Assembly (NCBI RefSeq): GCF_014638845.1
Contig: NZ_BMFP01000003.1
Span: forward strand, 186,001 to 250,000
DNA from: Pontibacter amylolyticus
Lineage (GTDB): Bacteria > Bacteroidota > Bacteroidia > Cytophagales > Hymenobacteraceae
DNA length: 64,000 nucleotides
Direction: 5' to 3'
The number at the start of each line of letters is the position of its first letter. Positions within the stretch are counted from its first letter, which is position 1. Made by a program: the position numbers and the translations under genes. The notes beneath the pieces were generated by a model. The model made no database searches. It was given only the letters and a program-made list of their open reading frames with translations, and was not told the origin of the DNA. Shown here piece by piece: positions 54,082 through 60,869 of the stretch.

Positions 54082-54494
54082 TTTCTGCTCGATTTCATGG
54101 CCTTTACTTTCTCTAAGTTCTCGTCTGCTACAAACTTCTCGTATTCTGCTGTCTCCATTCCGTAGATAGCCATTTTTCCTTCGCTGTCGCAATGAACGCC
54201 AAAACCGTAGGTTTTTGTTAAAGGCGATGCTCTGAAACAGGCTTGCCCTTTCGAGAAAAACTGTGCTCTGGCATGCTGGTATTCAGCCTCGGCTAAATCA
54301 TTTCTGTCTGCAAAAACCTGAAATAAAACATCGTCGGAGGTATAGCGGTACGGGTGTTTAGAAATCAGATCATACTGCCTTTCTGCAATTGTTTTTTTGT
54401 CGCCTTTAGACGGTGGTTTCATGCCGCAAGCCGCTTTGGTGTCTTCCGCCACTTGGATAAAAGTATCAAAGTAATTGGTGGTATGTACTTTCAT
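54078..54494 (-). CDS. DUF6157 family protein
   Basis: A 138-aa soluble protein beginning MKVHTTNYFDTFIQVAEDT, with KPPSKGDKKTIAERQYDLI, YRYTSDDVLFQVFADRND and SPLTKTYGFGVHCDSEGKMAIYG, the recurring segments of DUF6157. Biochemical role unknown. It is coupled to the DUF1569 gene by ATGA and belongs to the small-gene accessory stretch. Confidence 0.75.
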   Translation of the reverse strand: MKVHTTNYFDTFIQVAEDTKAACGMKPPSKGDKKTIAERQYDLISKHPYRYTSDDVLFQVFADRNDLAEAEYQHARAQFFSKGQACFRASPLTKTYGFGVHCDSEGKMAIYGMETAEYEKFVADENLEKVKAMKSSRK

Positions 54495-54576
54495 TTTGGT
54501 TTGATGTGGGTGTTTGGAGGCCTCTTGTAATCGGCGGCCGAGTCTGATGTTTACAAAATGCCAGCCACAGGCCTTT

Positions 54577-55212
54577 TTATTTTTCTTGTTTTCTGCAGGT
54601 TATGAACCAGAATTTTTGAGAGGGCTTGTTTCCTATATTCTTGGCAGGTTCATCTACCTCTTTTGCTTCAATTATCCCATACCTGCCAAATTCTTTTTCT
54701 ACAGAATCTGAATCATAGAAGAATAGCAGAACACCATGCTTCGTTTCAAACCTGTCTTTACTTAATTCTTCTCCATCCCCATAAGCAGCATCATTTTTTG
54801 AAATTGCCACAAAAACCATGTAGCCCCCTGGCTTGAGTTGCCTGTAACAGTCATCAATCAGTTTAGCCCTTTCTTTTTCACTTAACAAATGGATTAAAGC
54901 GTAACAGAAAATCCCATCGTATACCTCTTGGTCAAACGGCATAGCAGTAACCGAACTGTGATAAACTCTCACATTATCTCCGTAGTGCTTTTGGGCCAAT
55001 TCGATGGCGGTTTCTGATATCTCTATCCCAGTTATCTCGAATCCAGCATCGGTGAAGATTTTAGCATTTCTGCCGTAACCAAACCCAGGGATTAAAATTT
55101 TATTCAGCCTGTTTTCTCTAAACAAGTTTAGGGCCGCAATGGCGGAGTCAGCAGGTTCAAACCCCCACATTGTTTGCTTATCTCTAAAACTTGCCTCCCA
55201 GAATTCCGCCAT
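54577..55212 (-). CDS. SAM-dependent methyltransferase (class I)
   Basis: A 211-aa methyltransferase. SAM-binding motif I is KILIPGFGYGRNAKIF (residues 38-54) with the acidic residue in GIEISETAIELA, motif post-I; the middle strand is YDGIFCYALIHLL and LKPGGYMVFVAIS follows. The pattern resembles tellurite-resistance/thiopurine-type small methyltransferases. Substrate unknown. It lies between the DUF6157 gene and an attC-like site, all on the minus strand. Confidence 0.85.
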   Translation of the reverse strand: MAEFWEASFRDKQTMWGFEPADSAIAALNLFRENRLNKILIPGFGYGRNAKIFTDAGFEITGIEISETAIELAQKHYGDNVRVYHSSVTAMPFDQEVYDGIFCYALIHLLSEKERAKLIDDCYRQLKPGGYMVFVAISKNDAAYGDGEELSKDRFETKHGVLLFFYDSDSVEKEFGRYGIIEAKEVDEPAKNIGNKPSQKFWFITCRKQEK

Positions 55213-55258
55213 TATATTTCCTGTAAATTCAAAATAAGAAGATATTCCTCTTTGCTGT

Positions 55259-55325
55259 GGCTAACGTCTTGTGCAGCTGATGGGCAAGGCGTGGCCGAGC
55301 ATAAGTGCTGCACCTTGTTATATGC
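55259..55325 (-). other. attC-like imperfect palindrome
   Basis: 67 bp with outer core TAAC (55262-55265) and GTTA (55317-55320) and inner arms GTGCAGC (55271-55277) and GCTGCAC (55307-55313). This is the nested R-L-L-R layout of integron attC sites, each core differing from RYYYAAC/GTTRRRY by one base. It sits at the 3' end of the unknown gene at 55343-55984, where a cassette would have it. No integrase gene is in the window. A partial GCATATAAC match recurs at about 56061. Confidence 0.5.
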
Positions 55326-55342
55326 TACTTTTCTTTTTATTC

Positions 55343-55984
55343 CTAAGCTTGAAGTATTTTATCAGCAATCTCTAGGCACCTCTCTAAATCCCCATCCATT
55401 CCCATTTTATCTTGCTCCAATCTGAGAAGGTGTTGAGCGATTTCACCTCTGTCTGCACCTGACTTTCTCAGGTTATAAACTTCAGGAACATAGGCTTGGT
55501 ATTCATCTCTCGGAGCTAAATTGCTAATAGCTATTGGATCCCAATCATACCAGAATATTTCATCAATTCTTTTGTAGAGCAGGAAGTCCCTTGCAGCCTT
55601 GATGTTGTCTTTAAACTTTTTATTCCGGCTAAAGAGGTAAACAGTCACGTCTACTTCCTCTTCGAGTCTTTTGTCTCCAAAATGTTCTGCTAATTGAAAA
55701 GCCAAACTCGGTATAAACCAACAGCTGTTACTATCAAATGGGGCAGTGCTGCCTGACGCATTATAAGTCACTTTGGCCACTTTTTCAGCCAACTGTAAAT
55801 AATTCTCAGGCTGAAAGCTTTTGTTGTTTAAACCGAATTTCCTAATCTTATTGAACTGTTCGTGTGCTTCTGCCCATCTGTCTTCATTGTCGATTATTGG
55901 GTATAGGTCACTAATGACAGTTGGCAAAGAGTTGATGTAGTTGTCGAAGAGGGACAAGATAAGTCCTGCCCATCCTGGTTTCAT
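55343..55984 (-). CDS. Protein of unknown function, cassette-like context
   Basis: A 213-aa soluble protein. The C-terminal 60 residues (DWDPIAISNLAPRDEYQAYVPEVYNLRKSGADRGEIAQHLLRLEQDKMGMDGDLERC) resemble the DUF1871-like module often appended to small orphan proteins, with WDP, EY..Y and E..MG positions. The N-terminal 140 residues are helical and I cannot place them. It is AT-richer than the core genes. The attC-like site 18 bp past its stop suggests a mobile cassette. Confidence 0.6.
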   Translation of the reverse strand: MKPGWAGLILSLFDNYINSLPTVISDLYPIIDNEDRWAEAHEQFNKIRKFGLNNKSFQPENYLQLAEKVAKVTYNASGSTAPFDSNSCWFIPSLAFQLAEHFGDKRLEEEVDVTVYLFSRNKKFKDNIKAARDFLLYKRIDEIFWYDWDPIAISNLAPRDEYQAYVPEVYNLRKSGADRGEIAQHLLRLEQDKMGMDGDLERCLEIADKILQA

Positions 55985-56378
55985 TTTATCAGGAAGGCTT
56001 GCACAAATTTGACGCCCTATTTCTAAATCAGTTCTGATGTTGTTCTATACTTTAAGTGGCATATAACTACTGTGTAAACATCATAGTGACGTTTATCTGC
56101 ACTATGTATGAAGGTCAATTTATTATACCTGTGTTTCCTTGATAGAGCCTCCCAACCATAGTATAATACTAATATAATAAATACAAACAGTTGCCCAAGC
56201 GTAGAGTCAAAGTTTCTTCCTGAATGTTGTGATCTAGGAACATCTACGCGTTTAGTCAGCCAGGCTAAGCTTTAGAACCAATACTTCAGTGCTCTACTTC
56301 CTACACAGAATAATTCAAGCCTTTCAACAAGCGCATCTAAACGTTTCAAAAAAACGGATATCAACTTCAGCTGGAAAT
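55985..56378. other. AT-rich intergenic region upstream of the cassette-like gene
   Basis: Noncoding stretch of 394 bp. A GGCATATAAC at 56059-56069 repeats the outer part of the attC-like site in the opposite orientation, with GTAAAC and GTTTATC nearby; it may be a remnant. No gene with a good start or composition is seen. Confidence 0.4.
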
Positions 56379-56423
56379 AAAAAAAACCACACGCACCCTT
56401 AATCGCTAAGAGCACGTGTGGTT
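56379..56423 (-). terminator. Rho-independent terminator of the acidic-protein gene
   Basis: Minus strand: AACCACACG pairs with CGTGTGGTT (9 bp) and is followed by a run of T (56379-56386 are A on the plus strand). It lies 49 bp past the stop at 56472. Confidence 0.75.
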
Positions 56424-56471
56424 CTATCACGGAGCAGACCGCAGCCTGCTACATTCTTCTCAAACTATACC

Positions 56472-56870
56472 TTACTCAGCTTTCCAAAGCTCACGCTCCT
56501 GATCACCGATCAGCACAACGAAGCGGGCAGGATTGGCAGTCAGCACCAGGCGCATCTCTACTCCCGGAAACTCGTCCGATTCCACCCATACGCCTTCGCG
56601 CTCACCATCCGGTGTCACATGGTCGCCATTCAGGGAACTTGGCAGGTAGGCAGTTGGCAGCAGGATGTCTGCGTCGGAGCGCAGCTTGCCGTGTACTTCT
56701 TCCAAAGCGTCTTCCAGGTAGTCACCGTACTCCTCGTTGAAATCATCTTCCATGTCGTGGAGTTCCTCTTCCATATCGTCGTAGCGCTCGTCGTTGTAGT
56801 CCAGCGCATTCAGTTCTTCTTTCTTGCTGATGATAGCCACCAGCGAACTGTTTAGTGCATTTGCGTTCAT
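56472..56870 (-). CDS. Small acidic protein of unknown function
   Basis: A 132-aa soluble protein, strongly acidic over residues 17-65 (many Asp/Glu, YDDMEEELHDMEDDFNEEYG), then a beta-rich half (GVWVESDEFPGVEMRLVLTANPARFVVLIGDQ). No family recognised. An ORF extends much further upstream but this part overlaps the divergent hppD gene and lacks similarity, so ATG 56868-56870 is taken. It has its own terminator and possible promoter (TTG, 20 bp, CAACTTTG, on the minus strand near 56890). Confidence 0.6.
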   Translation of the reverse strand: MNANALNSSLVAIISKKEELNALDYNDERYDDMEEELHDMEDDFNEEYGDYLEDALEEVHGKLRSDADILLPTAYLPSSLNGDHVTPDGEREGVWVESDEFPGVEMRLVLTANPARFVVLIGDQERELWKAE

Positions 56871-57020
56871 AGCGTCGTTCTGTTTTTTACAAAGTTGGAA
56901 ACATGCTCTAGTAATTGCAAGAATTAACAATGATAATTTACCGCGGCAATTCTCGGGTTTTGATAAACGTATAAAAAGCGTATTTTTACAAAATCTATGA
57001 TTTAAACCATACCTATACCT

Positions 57021-58115
57021 ATGGCAACAGATATTCTGCCCCTGAACGGCACCGACCATATTGAGTTTTATGTGGGTAACGCCAAACAGGCAGCCCACTT
57101 CTATCAGACGGCTTTCGGCTTTAAGCTGGTAGCCTACGCCGGCCCGGAAACTGGTGTGCGCGACCGCGCCTCTTATGTGGTGCAGCAAGAGAAAATCCGC
57201 CTGGTACTGACCACTTCGCTGGACCCGAACTCAGACATAGCCCAGCATGTGCACCTACACGGTGACGGCGTAAAAGTGCTGGCTCTGTGGGTGGACGATG
57301 CAGAAGCCTCTTTCCGTGAGACGGTAGGTCGTGGCGCAAAACCAGCCCTGGAGCCGAAGACCCTTACCGACGAGCATGGCGAAGTGAAAGTCGCTTCTAT
57401 CCATACCTACGGCGATACCATCCATACCTTTGTGGAGCGCAAAAACTACAGCGGCGTGTTCATGCCGGGCTATGTGCCGCGCCAAAGCGAGCTCGAGATT
57501 GAGCCGGTTGGCCTCAAGTACGTGGACCACTGCGTAGGTAACGTAGAGCTGGGACGCATGAACGAATGGGTGAAGTTCTACGAAGATGTGATGGGCTTCA
57601 AACTGCTGCTCACTTTCGACGACAACGACATCAGCACGGAGTATACTGCCCTGATGTCAAAGGTAGTGTCGAATGGAAACGGCTACATCAAATTCCCGAT
57701 CAACGAGCCAGCCGAGGGCAAGAAGAAGTCGCAGATTGACGAGTACCTCGAGTTTTACCGAGGTGCAGGTGTGCAGCACATAGCCGTGGCCACCAACGAC
57801 ATTCTGCATACTGTGGCGGAACTACGTCGCCGTGGCGTGGAATTCCTGCGTGTGCCGGAAACCTACTACGAAGACCTGCTCGAGCGCATTGGCCACATCG
57901 ACGAAGACATGGCCGATCTACGCAATCTCAACATCCTGGTAGACCGTGACGATGAAGGCTATCTGTTGCAGATCTTCACGAAGCCGGTAGAAGACAGACC
58001 GACTGTTTTCTACGAAATCATTCAGCGCAAAGGCGCCAAATCGTTTGGCAAAGGCAACTTCAAAGCCCTCTTCGAAGCCATAGAACGTGAGCAGGCGTTG
58101 CGTGGTAACCTTTAG
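57021..58115 (+). CDS. hppD: 4-hydroxyphenylpyruvate dioxygenase
   Basis: A 364-aa Fe(II) dioxygenase converting 4-hydroxyphenylpyruvate to homogentisate in tyrosine breakdown. It has two VOC units; metal ligands are His170 (YVDHCVGNV), His253 (VQHIAVATND) and Glu332 (VFYEIIQR). The closing helix GKGNFKALFEAIEREQ is typical. No homogentisate dioxygenase gene is adjacent. Divergent from the acidic-protein gene with a 150-bp gap; terminator at 58180. Confidence 0.96.
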   Translation: MATDILPLNGTDHIEFYVGNAKQAAHFYQTAFGFKLVAYAGPETGVRDRASYVVQQEKIRLVLTTSLDPNSDIAQHVHLHGDGVKVLALWVDDAEASFRETVGRGAKPALEPKTLTDEHGEVKVASIHTYGDTIHTFVERKNYSGVFMPGYVPRQSELEIEPVGLKYVDHCVGNVELGRMNEWVKFYEDVMGFKLLLTFDDNDISTEYTALMSKVVSNGNGYIKFPINEPAEGKKKSQIDEYLEFYRGAGVQHIAVATNDILHTVAELRRRGVEFLRVPETYYEDLLERIGHIDEDMADLRNLNILVDRDDEGYLLQIFTKPVEDRPTVFYEIIQRKGAKSFGKGNFKALFEAIEREQALRGNL

Positions 58116-58179
58116 TCCGCAAGCAAAGTATAGCACGGTGTAACCCGTGTTAGACACCTCTATCTTGATATACCTATAG

Positions 58180-58233
58180 CACACCAGTTCTCAAAACCGC
58201 TATGCGGCAACCGAAGGACTGGTGTGATTTTTT
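58180..58233 (+). terminator. Terminator of hppD
   Basis: CACACCAGT (58180-58188) pairs perfectly with ACTGGTGTG (58218-58226), extended by wobble pairs, then ATTTTTT. Loop of about 29 bases with inner GC pairs. Confidence 0.75.
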
Positions 58234-58248
58234 GTGGGTTTGGGGGAT

Positions 58249-58282
58249 GTTAGTGAATTAGTGATTGAGTGAATTAGCGAGT
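58249..58282. repeat. Short-phrase repeat (GTGAATTAGTGA type)
   Basis: About four near copies of the octamer GTGAATTA/GTGATTGA in tandem, of the same style as the other gene-end phrase repeats but different in sequence. Confidence 0.55.
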
Positions 58283-58441
58283 AAAGTCTAGGTATAGCTC
58301 CGTGGGATTTACACAGACCACTGGCACGTATTGAAACACATACTTGCACGGAAGCTATGAAACAGAAAGTTGTGCCAGGTGCTCCTTTGACGATTTTTTG
58401 TTTGAGCGGTCAGCGAGTTCATAATCGCCTTGATTTTTTTG

Positions 58442-58471
58442 CTTCCTTTTTTCATCAAGGAAAAAAGGAAG
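58442..58471. repeat. A/T-rich hairpin element
   Basis: CTTCCTTTTTT and AAAAAAGGAAG are perfect 11-bp arms around CATCAAGG. It follows a TTGATTTTTTT run and is followed by GC-rich GGCCCGCCCGGCC. No gene is served by it directly. Confidence 0.5.
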
Positions 58472-58570
58472 GCCCGCCCGGCCAGGGCAAGCTATAAAAC
58501 AATAAAGGTTGTCATACCTGCAAAAGGCATTAGCTACAAAGTAAAGTATGCTATACCTATAACCTATACT

Positions 58571-58619
58571 AGGCCGGAGGCCCCGCCATAGTAGACACGA
58601 GCGTGGACGCTCGCGCCAT
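58571..58619. repeat. REP-like GC-rich palindromic element
   Basis: AGGCCGGAGGCC followed by CGAGCGT-GG-ACGCTCG (58598-58613, perfect 7-bp arms). The composition contrasts sharply with the AT-rich gap. It resembles extragenic palindromes found in many copies in related genomes, which is inference. Confidence 0.5.
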
Positions 58620-58671
58620 ATTACATCATATTACAAACGACATTATCATCAATACATACATTACAAAAACT

Positions 58672-60405
58672 ATGATTGAACCAGCTATACAGCATAAAAT
58701 AGACGCTTGGCTGAGCGGGAACTACGACGAAGCAACCAAATCAGAAATAAACGGCTTACTGGAGCGTAACGAGCACGAAACGCTGTCCGACGCCTTCTAC
58801 AAAGACCTGGAATTCGGTACCGGCGGACTGCGCGGCATCATGGGCGCGGGCAGCAACCGCATGAACCGCTATACCCTGGGTATGGCAACCCAAGGGCTTT
58901 GCAACTACCTGAAGCAGAACTTCCCGGGAGAGCGCGTGAAAGTGGCCATCGCCCACGACTGCCGCAACAACTCTGATGTATTTGCCCGCATCGCCGCTGA
59001 CATTTTCGCTGCCAATGACATCGAGGTGTACCTGTTTGAGGCCCTCCGCCCTACTCCGCAACTTTCCTTCGCTATTCGTCACCTTGGCTGCCACAGCGGC
59101 GTGGTGGTTACCGCTTCGCACAACCCGAAAGAATACAACGGCTACAAGGTATACTGGAACGATGGTGCACAGGTAACCGCTCCGCATGACAAGAACATCA
59201 TCGCCGAAGTAAACAAGATCACTTCTATCGATGAAGTGAAGTGGGAAGCAAAGTCTGGCAACATCCACATGCTCGGTCAGGAAATGGACGAGGCCTACAT
59301 CGCCAAAGTGCAGAGTCTTTCCATTTCGCAGGAAGCCATCCGCAACCAGCATGATCTCAAGATTGTGTTCTCTTCCATACACGGTACAGGTATAACGCTG
59401 GTACCCGAAGTGCTCAAGCGCTTTGGCTTCACCAACGTGCACATTGTAGAAGAGCAGGCCACGCCAGACGGCAACTTCCCAACGGTGGTATACCCGAATC
59501 CGGAAGAGAAAGAGGCCATGACATTGGCACTGAAGAAGGCAGTGGAAATAGACGCCGACCTGGTGATGGCCACCGACCCGGACTCCGACCGCGTAGGTAT
59601 AGCTGTGCGGAACCTGAAAGGAGAATTTGAACTCCTGAATGGCAACCAGACAGGTGCCCTGTTGATGAACTACCTCCTGCTAGCCTGGCAGCAAGCCGGC
59701 AAATTGACCGGCAAGGAGTTCATCGTGAAGACCATCGTGACCACCGACCTGATCAAGGATATTGCCGACAGCTACAACGTGAAAATGTACGAGACGCTGA
59801 CCGGCTTCAAATACATTGCCGAGAAGATCCGTGAGCTGGAGGGCAAGGAACTCTACATTGGCGGCGGCGAGGAAAGCTACGGCTACATGATCGGTGACTT
59901 CGTGCGTGACAAGGACGCGATTTCGGCCTGTGCCCTGATCGCTGAAATGGCTGCCGTGGCCAAGGACAGAGGCCAGAGCTTGTTCGAGATGATGGTGGAG
60001 ATGTATACCCAGCATGGCTTCTACAAAGAAGAGCTGGTATCCTTCACCAAAAAAGGCCAGCGCGGCGCCGAGGAGATTCAGCAGATGATGGCCGACATGC
60101 GCGCCAATCCACCGCAGATCATCGCCGGCTCCAAAGTGCTGGAGGTAAGTGACTACAAGCACAGCACCCGCAAAAACCTGATAACTGGCGAAGAGTCAAA
60201 ACTGGATCTGGAGAGTTCCAACGTGTTGCAGTACCTCACCGAGGACGGCAGCAAAATCTCCGCCCGTCCATCCGGCACCGAACCGAAGATCAAATTCTAC
60301 ATCAGCGTAAACGAACCCCTAGCTTCCAAAGACGATTTTGATGCTGTTGACCAGCAGTTGAACCAGAAGATTGAACAGATTCTGGTAGATTTAAAGTTGA
60401 GGTAA
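58672..60405 (+). CDS. Phosphoglucomutase/phosphomannomutase family protein
   Basis: A 577-aa alpha-D-phosphohexomutase. Active serine Ser149 in VVTASHNPKEYNGYK; metal loop DPDSDRVGI; sugar loop GGGEESYGYM; phosphate loop RPSGTEPKIKFY. The length and spacing match the long PgcA-type enzymes that interconvert glucose-1-P and glucose-6-P. The ORF runs upstream through the REP-like palindrome to 58603; ATG 58672 starts the conserved protein. A hairpin with T run follows the stop. Confidence 0.94.
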   Translation: MIEPAIQHKIDAWLSGNYDEATKSEINGLLERNEHETLSDAFYKDLEFGTGGLRGIMGAGSNRMNRYTLGMATQGLCNYLKQNFPGERVKVAIAHDCRNNSDVFARIAADIFAANDIEVYLFEALRPTPQLSFAIRHLGCHSGVVVTASHNPKEYNGYKVYWNDGAQVTAPHDKNIIAEVNKITSIDEVKWEAKSGNIHMLGQEMDEAYIAKVQSLSISQEAIRNQHDLKIVFSSIHGTGITLVPEVLKRFGFTNVHIVEEQATPDGNFPTVVYPNPEEKEAMTLALKKAVEIDADLVMATDPDSDRVGIAVRNLKGEFELLNGNQTGALLMNYLLLAWQQAGKLTGKEFIVKTIVTTDLIKDIADSYNVKMYETLTGFKYIAEKIRELEGKELYIGGGEESYGYMIGDFVRDKDAISACALIAEMAAVAKDRGQSLFEMMVEMYTQHGFYKEELVSFTKKGQRGAEEIQQMMADMRANPPQIIAGSKVLEVSDYKHSTRKNLITGEESKLDLESSNVLQYLTEDGSKISARPSGTEPKIKFYISVNEPLASKDDFDAVDQQLNQKIEQILVDLKLR

Positions 60406-60425
60406 GGTTGATTGTTAAATTGTTG

Positions 60426-60474
60426 AATGGCTGAATTGTTGGGGGCTTACCATCCGGCAGTTTAGCCATTTTTT
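60426..60474 (+). terminator. Terminator of the phosphosugar mutase gene
   Basis: AATGGCT (60426-60432) pairs with AGCCATT (60464-60470), extended by AA/TT across one mismatch, and is followed by a run of six T. The loop is long (about 30 bases). Confidence 0.55.
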
Positions 60475-60506
60475 ATGCTCTCAGCGCTTACTTTCATAAT
60501 TGCTTT

Positions 60507-60574
60507 CTATACCTATACCTATACCTATACCTATACCTATACCTATACCTATACCTATACCTATACCTATACCT
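60507..60574. repeat. Hexanucleotide microsatellite (CTATAC)11
   Basis: 68 bp of perfect CTATAC units, 11.3 copies. The unit is a rotation of TATACC, the hexamer scattered through the whole window. The reverse complement array lies at 63728-63784, so the two arrays are inverted repeats around the receptor gene. Confidence 0.97.
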
Positions 60575-60869
60575 TCAGACAAAGCCCTGCTAGAATCCCC
60601 TCTCTGCATTAAACTCTTCCTTCATACTTGAAGGTTAAGGGGCCTGACGAACATTTTCAACAATACATTATTGGCTAATCATCCTTTCCTTCAGTAATCG
60701 GAATATTCCCTGAAAATATTTTTATCGGGTGGTTAAACCTTCAAGACACCACTTGCTCTAAGAAGTTCAGGAAAGATGAAGAAGCCGCTTCGCTGTGAGC
60801 TTCCTATGCAAGTATTACCTCTATTAAAGCTATACATTAAAGTCCAAAACTACTACACTACTACTTAGA

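Larger units (their letters stand above)
58116..58671. other. Repeat-rich intergenic region between hppD and the phosphosugar mutase
   Basis: 556 bp without a gene. In order: hppD terminator (58180-58233); short-phrase repeat GTGAATTAGTGATTGA (58249-58282); a long A/T hairpin CTTCCTTTTTT/AAAAAAGGAAG (58442-58471); several TATACCT copies; and a GC-rich palindromic element (58571-58619) close to the mutase start. Confidence 0.6.
60406..60869. other. Intergenic region with microsatellite before the receptor gene
   Basis: 464 bp. It begins with a short-phrase repeat (ATTGTTGAATGGCTGAATTGTTG), a terminator-like hairpin, then the CTATAC array, then about 290 bp of ordinary AT-rich sequence leading to the ATG at 60870. 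I see no exact TAnnTTTG box close to the start. Confidence 0.55.

Noticed and set aside
58603..58671. Upstream extension of the phosphosugar mutase
   Set aside because: It runs through the REP-like palindrome and adds residues foreign to the family.
60507..60574. Tandem array considered as a CRISPR
   Set aside because: The unit is 6 bp with no spacers; no cas gene in the window.
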